Origin: an uncultured Steroidobacter sp.
Lineage (GTDB): Bacteria; Pseudomonadota; Gammaproteobacteria; Steroidobacterales; Steroidobacteraceae
Assembly: GCF_937958065.1 (NCBI RefSeq)
Contig: NZ_CALFXI010000104.1
Span: 1-64,000, forward strand
DNA: 64,000 bases
Reading direction: 5' to 3'
Shown here: positions 7,162 through 14,399 of the stretch, piece after piece
Layout: the number at the start of each line of letters is the position of its first letter
Position numbering within the stretch: position 1 is the stretch's first letter
Program-made: the position numbers and the translations under genes
Notes under the pieces: model-generated
The model's database searches: none
What the model was told of the DNA's origin: nothing
Seen by the model: only the letters and a program-made list of their open reading frames with translations

Positions 7162-8880
7162 CTACGCGGTGGCCACTCGCCACAGATCCTCGCCCGAGAA
7201 CTTCAGTCGCATGCACCGGCCATTGACGATCTCCCCGAACTGAATCCATTCGGGGCTATGGGGCACGTCACGCAAGTTGAAGCGGTCTCCCGCCGGTTCC
7301 AGCGGCATCATTCCATCGATCCACAGACGGCCCTTGCGCAGCACGATGCGCATGCTGCCGATCCAGGGATTCTCGTTCCGATAATGGCCGACGTAGGTCT
7401 GCCATTCCTTGGGCGCAGTGAATTGTTTCTCGCCTCGATACTTCGAGTTGGTGTACCAGTCCGAGCCCCAAGCCACTTCGACCACCGCGCTCTTCGGATC
7501 TTTGGCGTCGGCGCGACCGAACACCAGCGGGAAATGACTCTTGCCTCCGTCCGCGACGATGAATGCGCCCGGCGCGCCTGCCGGTTGCAGCGGCACTTTG
7601 CCGTTGGCGCGAACCAGAAACAGCTTGTCGCCGTCGTTCTGGATTTCCAGCTTGCCGCCGCCGCTCTGCTGATACGAGCCAGCATAGTCAGCCGCATCCG
7701 GAACGCGCAGCGCAGGATTGGGAGGCGGAATGTTTGGCAATGGTTTGGATGCCTGCTGCTCACGCATGAGCTGCACTGCGTACTCAGTCACCGCCGTCGG
7801 CCGATAGCCTTGCTGTGCGTTGATGGACGCGAACGCACCGACACCGTTGTCGATGTCGACCAGCAACGACGACATGAATGACACCATGCCGCCGGTGTGA
7901 CGCACGACGGTGTGCCCATCGAGCTTGTCGACGGCGAGACCATAGCCGTAACTCGCGGTCGGGCCGAACTCCGGTGCCACGATGTGCGCCCTGGTAAACA
8001 GCGCGAACGATTCCTTCGACATCAGTCTGCGACCGTTCGGACCTTCACCGCCGTTCGCGATCATGCGCAGGTACGCGCCCATGTCCTTTGCCGTCGCGGC
8101 GACGGAGCCCGCGCCCGTGGTCACGATCAATCCTGCCGCTTCGGCGAAGCGTGCATCGCGCGTTCCCGGCCGATCGTTCTGGAACGCCGAATAGTTCTTC
8201 ACCAGTCGCTCGCGGATATCGAGCGTGATCACCGGTTCCGACTGCGTCATGCCGAGCGGTTCGAGAATTCGCTTGCGAATGACCTCCGGCAGCTCGCGAC
8301 CATCGAGCGTCCATGCGAGGTGGCCCAATGCCTCGTACGCCATGTTGCAGTAGTGGAAGTGCTCGCCCGGCGCATACGCCGCGCGATGGCGCAGCGACGG
8401 ATCCGACGGCAGCAACGGCACATTGCCGGGCAAGCCCGCGCCGTGCGTCAGCAAGTGATGGGTGGTAATGGGCGCGAATGCCGAGTCGATGCGGAACCAG
8501 GGCAGGTATTCCACCACCGGCTTGTGCAGATCGAGCTTGCCCTCATCGTGCAGCTGCAACAGACAGACTGCGACGAACGACTTGCTGATCGAGCCGATCT
8601 CGAACAGTTGGTCGTCTCTCACCGGCACGCGACGCTCGACATCGCCAAATCCATAGTGCACGACGCGTCGCAAGCCCTTGCGATCGGCGAGCACCAGCGT
8701 CATGCCTGGCGCGTGCATTTCCTCCAGGTACTGGCGGGCGAATTCGTCCATGCGCGCGAACAGAGTCGCGTCGGCGCCGGACTGCGCAGTCCCTGCCGAT
8801 TCGGCCACCGCGAACCGTCCCATGGCGGTGACGCCGGCCAGCAGGCCCGTCTGCAGCAACATCTCACGACGGCTGATCAT
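7162..8880 (-). CDS. class C beta-lactamase-like serine hydrolase, Tat-type signal
   Basis: 572 residues from ATG 8880. The N-terminus MISRREMLLQTGLLAG has a twin-arginine motif followed by a hydrophobic stretch, so Tat export is likely. Residues about 40-385 are the PF00144 beta-lactamase fold: Ser97-I-S-Lys100 nucleophile motif, the Y-C-N motif in HYCNMAYEAL, and HTGG as the third motif. About 190 C-terminal residues form an extra beta-rich domain (GSYQQSGGGKLEIQNDGDKL) found on many peptidase-like members. The family includes D-aminopeptidases, esterases and D-Ala-D-Ala peptidases, so lactamase activity is not implied. It lies 10 bp behind the S9 peptidase. Confidence 0.88.
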   Translation of the reverse strand: MISRREMLLQTGLLAGVTAMGRFAVAESAGTAQSGADATLFARMDEFARQYLEEMHAPGMTLVLADRKGLRRVVHYGFGDVERRVPVRDDQLFEIGSISKSFVAVCLLQLHDEGKLDLHKPVVEYLPWFRIDSAFAPITTHHLLTHGAGLPGNVPLLPSDPSLRHRAAYAPGEHFHYCNMAYEALGHLAWTLDGRELPEVIRKRILEPLGMTQSEPVITLDIRERLVKNYSAFQNDRPGTRDARFAEAAGLIVTTGAGSVAATAKDMGAYLRMIANGGEGPNGRRLMSKESFALFTRAHIVAPEFGPTASYGYGLAVDKLDGHTVVRHTGGMVSFMSSLLVDIDNGVGAFASINAQQGYRPTAVTEYAVQLMREQQASKPLPNIPPPNPALRVPDAADYAGSYQQSGGGKLEIQNDGDKLFLVRANGKVPLQPAGAPGAFIVADGGKSHFPLVFGRADAKDPKSAVVEVAWGSDWYTNSKYRGEKQFTAPKEWQTYVGHYRNENPWIGSMRIVLRKGRLWIDGMMPLEPAGDRFNLRDVPHSPEWIQFGEIVNGRCMRLKFSGEDLWRVATA

Positions 8881-8890
8881 GGTTCTCTCC

Positions 8891-11041
8891 TCAAGTGCCG
8901 GGCTGTTGCAAGTAGCGATCGATGAACTCGTGGGTCGCTTCGAACACGCGACGCCAGCTTCGATGCAGAATGAAATCGTGCACTTCGTCGGGAATGATCA
9001 GCAGCTCCGGCTCTACGCTCGTTTCCTTCCGCAGAGCGCGCACGAGCTCGACCGTTTGTGAGAACACCACGGCGCGATCGTCGTCGCCGTGCACGAGCAG
9101 CACCGGTGCCCGCCAGTTCCTGATCGAGCCCATGGCCGATGACTGCAGCGCCACCTCGGCCACCTCGGCGCTTGCGCCAGGCGCGGTCAGCTCCGGAAGA
9201 AACGACTTCCAGTTGTGCACGCCCGCCATGTCGACGCCGACCGCAAAATCCTGCGGATACCGCGCGAGCGCCAGGGACGTCATGATGCCGCCGTAACTCA
9301 TTCCATAAACGCCGATGCGAGCCGCATCGATGTCGCCGCGACTCTTCAGATACGCAACCGCGCCGGCGATGTCACGAGCCTCGCTGCCACCGCCTGCGGC
9401 GAATTCGTCAGGCTCGCGGAAATTCAAACCATAACCCGTGCCGCCACGAAAGTTGACCGAAAGCACGACGTATCCTCGCGAGGCGAGGAACTGATTCATC
9501 GCATACATATGCGTGTATGCGCCCATGGGATGCCAGCCGAGCAGCATCTGCCGCTGCGGGCCACCGTGGAAAAACAGCACCGCAGGTTGTTTCGAGCGCT
9601 TCTTGCCGGCCGCCTCGAACAACTGACCATGCACGGACAAGCCGTCCGGGCTCTTGAACACGACTCGCTGAGGCACGACCAGGCGATCGCTGGGGAATGT
9701 CACATTCGCGCCGCTCGCCGGCATCGTCTTCAGAGTGCCGTCCGTCTGAACCTGCGCAGGCGACATCGGATTGCGTGCGGTGCTGTGCATGGCGAACAGC
9801 GCGCCTTTGGGGGTCAGCACCGGAAAATCTTCGATCCCTTCGCCCTTGCTGGCCCGCTGCGGCTTGCCGCCGTTGACCGAGACGCTCCACAGATGCCGAC
9901 GATCGTCATCCTCGGCGTTGGACGAATAGATCACCTCGCGACCGGTCTGATCCAAAGTCATCGCGAACACTTCCGCGCCGTCCTGAGACAGCGCGACCGG
10001 GCGCGATCCCTCGCGGCTCAGATCGAGAGAGTAGAGGCGCAGCCAGCCGGTCGACTCCCAAGGAAACACCAGGCGATTGTCCGCGCTCCACAACAGGCTG
10101 GTGCTGCCTTCGATGGGCTGAAACAAGCTGCCCGGCCCGGCATCGGCGGTCCACACCTTGGTGCCTGCGCCGGTCGCGACGTCGCCGACCCACAGGGAGA
10201 AGGGCTCACCCTCGCGCTTCGCGAAGAACGCATCGGTGAGGAACGATTCCGCGAGCGAAGGCATACGAATCCACGCGAGGCGCTTGCCATCCCGCGACCA
10301 GCGCAGGTTGAAATCACGATCGACGCCGGGGCTCAGCCAGCGAATGTTTCGGGAAGCGAGCTCGATGACGCCCACCACCGAGTAGTCCTTGCGATTGCTG
10401 ATGAACGCGAGGCGCTTGCCATCCGGCGACCACGACAGCTCGCTCGCCGCGCCGGCCTCCTGGATCAGCTGCGTTGCTGCGTCGGCTCGCGCCAGGCTGG
10501 CGATCCAGATCTGCCCGCCACGCACGAACACCAGATCGTCGTTGACCGGCGAAGGCACGGCGGCACTGCCCGGGCCGAACGAGCGAATCTCGCCGGTATC
10601 GAGCCGCACCGAAGCGACTTCCATCTCGATCGGTCCGGACGCCGCGCTCAATGGATTGACGGGCCCACCGCCCTCGAGGCTGCCGCCGCGAGCGAACACG
10701 ATCGTCGAGCCATCGTGCGACCATTGCAGATCGGCGAGCTCGATGCCGTTGTCGCCTTCCTGGCGTGTGAGCGCGCGAACCGTGAGCTTTCCGTCGTTGC
10801 CCACCTCACCCAGATAAATATTCCTGGCGCCGAGATGATTGGCGATCCAGGCGACTTGCTCGCCTCGCGGCGACGCCATCAATCCATACGGAAACGGGGC
10901 GCTGAGCAGCTGTTCGAGGGTGATCGGTCGATTCGCGGCCTCGACTCCTGGGTCGGTCACCAGGATGCCGAGCAACAGGCATAGCGACAGCAACACCGCG
11001 CCACAGGGACGAGCGCGGCGGAACGACTGGGATTGCGTCAT
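8891..11041 (-). CDS. exported S9-family prolyl oligopeptidase-like peptidase
   Basis: 716 residues from ATG 11041; GGGAG five bases upstream suits this ATG, while the in-frame GTG just before it is too close. A signal peptide ends near EAANRPI. Residues about 35-430 are WD40/beta-propeller repeats (LSWSPDGKRLAFISN, LRWSRDGKRLAWI). The C-terminal alpha/beta hydrolase has Ser582 in GMSYGG, Asp in HGDDDRAV and His in DEVHDF. S9 enzymes cleave short peptides, acylated peptides or dipeptides. It heads the leftward operon with two serine hydrolases, suggesting joint handling of peptides or peptide-like compounds in the periplasm (inference). Confidence 0.92.
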   Translation of the reverse strand: MTQSQSFRRARPCGAVLLSLCLLLGILVTDPGVEAANRPITLEQLLSAPFPYGLMASPRGEQVAWIANHLGARNIYLGEVGNDGKLTVRALTRQEGDNGIELADLQWSHDGSTIVFARGGSLEGGGPVNPLSAASGPIEMEVASVRLDTGEIRSFGPGSAAVPSPVNDDLVFVRGGQIWIASLARADAATQLIQEAGAASELSWSPDGKRLAFISNRKDYSVVGVIELASRNIRWLSPGVDRDFNLRWSRDGKRLAWIRMPSLAESFLTDAFFAKREGEPFSLWVGDVATGAGTKVWTADAGPGSLFQPIEGSTSLLWSADNRLVFPWESTGWLRLYSLDLSREGSRPVALSQDGAEVFAMTLDQTGREVIYSSNAEDDDRRHLWSVSVNGGKPQRASKGEGIEDFPVLTPKGALFAMHSTARNPMSPAQVQTDGTLKTMPASGANVTFPSDRLVVPQRVVFKSPDGLSVHGQLFEAAGKKRSKQPAVLFFHGGPQRQMLLGWHPMGAYTHMYAMNQFLASRGYVVLSVNFRGGTGYGLNFREPDEFAAGGGSEARDIAGAVAYLKSRGDIDAARIGVYGMSYGGIMTSLALARYPQDFAVGVDMAGVHNWKSFLPELTAPGASAEVAEVALQSSAMGSIRNWRAPVLLVHGDDDRAVVFSQTVELVRALRKETSVEPELLIIPDEVHDFILHRSWRRVFEATHEFIDRYLQQPGT

Positions 11042-11072
11042 CACGACTCCCGATTGTTGTATCCCCCAGGCC

Positions 11073-11100
11073 AGTCTAGGGAGGGCGCCATTCCTGTCAA
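11073..11100 (-). promoter_or_regulatory. sigma-70 promoter of the peptidase-serine hydrolase operon
   Basis: On the minus strand TTGACA (11095-11100) and TAGACT (11073-11078) are separated by 16 bp, 32 bp upstream of the peptidase start codon. The -35 box is a perfect consensus. Confidence 0.7.
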
Positions 11101-11104
11101 GATA

Positions 11105-11127
11105 ATTTTCTCCATACAGGATAAAAT
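11105..11127. promoter_or_regulatory. inverted repeat just upstream of the -35 box, candidate regulator site
   Basis: Arms ATTTTCTCC and GGATAAAAT (8 of 9 positions pair) around ATACA, starting 4 bp beyond the -35 box. A second pair, TCTCCAT (11109-11115) and ATGGAGA (11135-11141), overlaps it. The position fits an activator site or upstream repressor site. The XRE-cupin gene just upstream is an obvious candidate for the binding protein, by position only. Confidence 0.45.
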
Positions 11128-11203
11128 GCTCCGAATGGAGACTGCGCGGAAACCAGCGAGCCGCCGGCGAGTGCGGCCTGCATCGAGCTGCGAGCTGAAA
11201 CAG

Positions 11204-11944
11204 TTACGCCGCGCCGAGGCGGCGCCTGGCTTTCGCGGCGACTTTCCTGTGGGTGGGAGATCTGGCCGCTTTCGGCTTTTCAGCGTTGCCAGCGGCGGCG
11301 GTCTTGGTAGGCTTATGCGCTTCGCCGCGCGCCTGAGAAATCAATTCCTGCTGAAGGTTGGCCGCGGCCGAGGCACATACGGCGAGGATCGTCGCTTCCT
11401 CGAAACCGTCGGCGACGAGGTAGCCGTGACCCATTTCGCTGTCCAGATACACGTACTCACCCGCGCGCAGCGTAATGGGATCGTAAAACTCCGAGTGCAC
11501 TTCGATGGCGCCTTCGAGCACGTACACGAATTCCTCGCCGGCATGACGCAGCAGTTCCCCGAACTCCTGCATCGTCCTGGAGCGCACGCGGCTGATGATC
11601 GGGATCATGATCTTGCCGCGCAGCTCGGTGCACAGATAGCGATAGTCGTAGTTCTTGGTCGCTACGCTCAGTGCTTCGGCATCGCTCTTGCCAACGCTGC
11701 GGCGGGCCATGCCCTTGGGCTGCGCCGTGTGCGCCGAAGAATTGAGGAATTCCGACAGCCCCATGCCGAGCCGGTCGCTCAAGTCCACCAGCTTGTCGTA
11801 GGTCAGCGTCAGGTGGCCCTTCTCCACCTTGGCGAGCGTGGACAGCGGAATCGCCACGCGTTGACTCATCTCGGCCAGGGTCCAGCCGTTGCTGGTGCGG
11901 ATGTGCCTGACGATATTTCCGAGGCTGGGCTTGGCCTTTACCAT
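11204..11944 (-). CDS. XRE-family regulator with C-terminal cupin and basic tail
   Basis: 246 residues from ATG 11944 (MVKAKPSLG). Residues about 8-65 are an XRE/Cro helix-turn-helix (IRTSNGWTLAEMSQRVAIPL then STLAKVEKGHLTLTYDKL). Residues about 125-195 are a cupin sensor domain (RHAGEEFVYVLEGAIEVHSE, LDSEMGHGYL). The last 45 residues are rich in Lys, Arg and Ala, an unusual tail. XRE-cupin proteins sense small metabolites and often control amino-acid, polyamine or peptide genes. It is transcribed in the same direction as the peptidase operon 163 bp downstream and is divergent from the aminotransferase gene 65 bp away, so either could be its target. Confidence 0.9.
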   Translation of the reverse strand: MVKAKPSLGNIVRHIRTSNGWTLAEMSQRVAIPLSTLAKVEKGHLTLTYDKLVDLSDRLGMGLSEFLNSSAHTAQPKGMARRSVGKSDAEALSVATKNYDYRYLCTELRGKIMIPIISRVRSRTMQEFGELLRHAGEEFVYVLEGAIEVHSEFYDPITLRAGEYVYLDSEMGHGYLVADGFEEATILAVCASAAANLQQELISQARGEAHKPTKTAAAGNAEKPKAARSPTHRKVAAKARRRLGAA

Positions 11945-12009
11945 ACAATGCAAATCATAGCGGCAGCGCTGCTCCGGCGCAGCTCGCTTCGCGCCCTCGA
12001 GGATCACAC

Positions 12010-13083
12010 ATGAGTTTTACGATCACCCCGCACGCTTCGCCCGTCAGCCCCCAGACCCGTGAGAAGACCCTCGAGGATCCCGGTTTCGGCCGCGTCTTCA
12101 CCGATCACATGGTAACGATGCGCTGGACCGCGGAGCGCGGCTGGCACGACGGCAAGGTCACGGCCCGTGCGCCGCTGGCGATCGATCCCGCCTGCGCCGT
12201 CCTGCACTACGCGCAGGAAGTGTTCGAAGGCATGAAAGCGTATCGCACGGCCAAGGGCGAAATCGTGCTGTTTCGCCCCGACATGAACGCGAACCGCTTT
12301 GCGCGTTCGGCGGAACGGCTGGCGATGCCGGCGATGCCCGAGGCGCTGTTCATCCAGGCGGTCGAAGAACTGGTGAGGATCGACAAGGACTGGGTGCCGA
12401 GCGGTGCCGGCAGCCTGTACCTGCGCCCTTTCATGTTCGCGAGCGAGGCATTCCTCGGCGTGCGCCCGGCGCACGAGTACATCTTCTGCGTGATCGCCTG
12501 CCCGGTCGGTCCGTACTTCAAGGGCGGCGACAAGCCGCTGAAGCTGTGGGTGTCGGATCAGTACACTCGCGCCGCGCCCGGCGGCACGGGCGCAGCGAAA
12601 TGCGGCGGCAACTACGCCGCGAGCCTGATCGCTCAAGCCGAAGCGGCCGAACACGGTTGCGATCAGGTCGTGTTCCTCGACGCCGCCGAGCATCGCTGGA
12701 TCGAAGAACTGGGCGGCATGAACCTGTTCTTCGTCATGAACGACGGCTCCCTCGTCACGCCGCCGCTCACCGGCACGATCCTGCCGGGCATCACCCGCAC
12801 CAGCCTGATCGAGATCGCGCGCGGTTTCGGAATGAAAGTCTCGGAAGCGCCCTACTCGCTGGATCAATGGCGCGCGGATGCCGAGAGCGGCAAGCTCAGC
12901 GAAGCCTTCGCGTGTGGCACGGCGGCGGTGGTTGCGAGCATTGGCGAGATCGTCAGCTCGTCCGGTTCGTTCCGCGTCAAGAATGCCCAGGGCGCGACCG
13001 TCGCCAGCAAGCTCAAAGAGCAGCTGGTTGGGATTCAGCGCGGCAGCATCGCCGACGCACACGGGTGGGTTCGCAAGGTCTGA
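12010..13083 (+). CDS. ilvE: branched-chain amino-acid aminotransferase
   Basis: 357 residues, the normal length of the larger (BCAT type II, eukaryote-like) branch of fold-type IV aminotransferases. The pyridoxal phosphate lysine is Lys197 in GTGAAKCGGNYAAS, and YAQEVFEGMKAYR, the Glu of FLDAAEHRWIEELGGMN and LTGTILPGITR are family landmarks. It interconverts leucine, isoleucine and valine with their 2-oxo acids in the cytoplasm. ATG 12010 has GAGG eight bases upstream. It is divergent from the XRE-cupin gene, with only 65 bp for both promoters. A GC-rich hairpin follows. The symbol is assigned by family; substrate preference is not tested. Confidence 0.93.
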   Translation: MSFTITPHASPVSPQTREKTLEDPGFGRVFTDHMVTMRWTAERGWHDGKVTARAPLAIDPACAVLHYAQEVFEGMKAYRTAKGEIVLFRPDMNANRFARSAERLAMPAMPEALFIQAVEELVRIDKDWVPSGAGSLYLRPFMFASEAFLGVRPAHEYIFCVIACPVGPYFKGGDKPLKLWVSDQYTRAAPGGTGAAKCGGNYAASLIAQAEAAEHGCDQVVFLDAAEHRWIEELGGMNLFFVMNDGSLVTPPLTGTILPGITRTSLIEIARGFGMKVSEAPYSLDQWRADAESGKLSEAFACGTAAVVASIGEIVSSSGSFRVKNAQGATVASKLKEQLVGIQRGSIADAHGWVRKV

Positions 13084-13104
13084 GCTGACTAGCAGGAGAT
13101 CGAG

Positions 13105-13124
13105 TCGACGGCGCGAGCCGTCGA
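13105..13124. terminator. hairpin between the convergent aminotransferase and persulfide dioxygenase genes
   Basis: Perfect 8-bp inverted repeat TCGACGGC / GCCGTCGA with a GCGA loop, 22 bp after the aminotransferase stop. No T-tract follows, so factor-independent termination is uncertain. Confidence 0.45.
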
Positions 13125-13182
13125 TCGATCGAAGATCGTGCAGGACGCCGTACACATGCCTGGTCGTGTCGGCGTCATCGGC

Positions 13183-14214
13183 TCACTCCACCGTGACTGG
13201 ATACCCCGCTTCGCGCCAGGCCTTCATGCCGCCATCCAATGCGACGGCGCCTTTGAAGCCCATCTGTCGCAATGTCGCTGTCGCCAGCGTCGAGACTCTG
13301 CCGAATTCGCAATACACCAGGATTCGGCGCGTGGGATCCGGCAGCTCCTGATTCACGCGCAACTCCAACTGCCCGCGCGGCAGATGCTGCGCACCTCGAA
13401 TGTGACCTTCATTGAAAGCGTCACGCTCACGCACGTCGAGCACCAGGAAATCGCATCGCTCGGATTCGATGCACGCTTTCAATTCGGCGAGCGACATGAA
13501 AGGCACGATTGCCGCCGCCTCGGCCAGCATCTGCGCGATCGTCTTGCCGCCCGTCATGTTCGTGCGCAGCGCCTCGGTGATGTGCGTGGGCATGGTGAGA
13601 TTCAGATTCTGCATCATCTCGATGAACGCGCCACGGTCACGCTGTTGCAGCCTCGGATTCTCCGCCAGCTCCTGGCCGATGGTGGTGTGCGTACGACCTT
13701 TGTATTCGTGCGCCGGAAATACCTTGGTCGCCGGGTCCAGCTTCAACACGTTGTTGAACAGGCTGTCGTAGAGCGCGCTGGCGTCGCCGGTGGGCAAGTC
13801 GGTGCGCCCGGTCGCACCGATCAGCAACGTGTCCCCGGTGAAGACTCGATCCTCCAACGTCAGGCACATGGAATCGCCGGTGTGCCCCGGCGTATGCATC
13901 GCCTGGAGCCGCAGCTTGCCGACCACCAGCAACTCGCCACTCTGCAAGCGCAGATCGACGAACGGCGCCGGACTCGCCACGTGCATCACCACGGGCACAT
14001 TGAATCGTTTCGCCAGCTGTTGCGTGGCGGAGAAATGATCCGCGTGCGTGTGGGTGTCGACGAGGTATTTGATCCGCAGTCCATCGCGTGCCGCCAGCGC
14101 GACATAGCGATCGACCTGGCTCAGCTCCGGATCGATCAACGCCGCGGCGCAGGTCTCTTCACAACCAACGAGGTAAGAGCGGCAACCACCGGAAACCACG
14201 GTCTCGAACAACAT
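13183..14214 (-). CDS. ETHE1-like persulfide dioxygenase fused to a rhodanese domain
   Basis: 343 residues. Residues 1-235 are a metallo-beta-lactamase fold hydrolase with the metal motif THTHADH, then HTPGHTGDS, FTGDTLLIG and PAHEYKG, the pattern of ETHE1/glyoxalase II-like persulfide dioxygenases, which oxidise glutathione persulfide to sulfite with iron and oxygen. Residues about 250-343 are a rhodanese domain (VLDVRERDAFNEGHIRGAQH) with the catalytic Cys in YCEFGRVS. Fusion of the two is known in bacteria and channels sulfane sulfur. The start is ATG 14214. It is cytoplasmic, with no signal. It is divergent from the sulfatase gene; a shared sulfur role is possible but only inferred. Confidence 0.9.
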   Translation of the reverse strand: MLFETVVSGGCRSYLVGCEETCAAALIDPELSQVDRYVALAARDGLRIKYLVDTHTHADHFSATQQLAKRFNVPVVMHVASPAPFVDLRLQSGELLVVGKLRLQAMHTPGHTGDSMCLTLEDRVFTGDTLLIGATGRTDLPTGDASALYDSLFNNVLKLDPATKVFPAHEYKGRTHTTIGQELAENPRLQQRDRGAFIEMMQNLNLTMPTHITEALRTNMTGGKTIAQMLAEAAAIVPFMSLAELKACIESERCDFLVLDVRERDAFNEGHIRGAQHLPRGQLELRVNQELPDPTRRILVYCEFGRVSTLATATLRQMGFKGAVALDGGMKAWREAGYPVTVE

Positions 14215-14399
14215 GGCACGCTCCAGCCCGAGTGAGGCGATCAGTCATCGTAGTAGCAAGCCGGCGCGACCCGCAACTATCCGCAAAAGTCGTCCGCGCC
14301 TTCGTCGTGAGAACGGGCACCGCCTCGCCCCCGGGCACGGATCGACCCCACCAGCACCCTTCGCATATTCCAATGGCTCACCCCCTGTCGGAGCTCGTC

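Noticed and set aside
7162..8880. Calling the class C-like protein an antibiotic resistance beta-lactamase
   Set aside because: The fold also covers esterases and D-peptidases, and the extra C-terminal domain and peptidase neighbour favour those.
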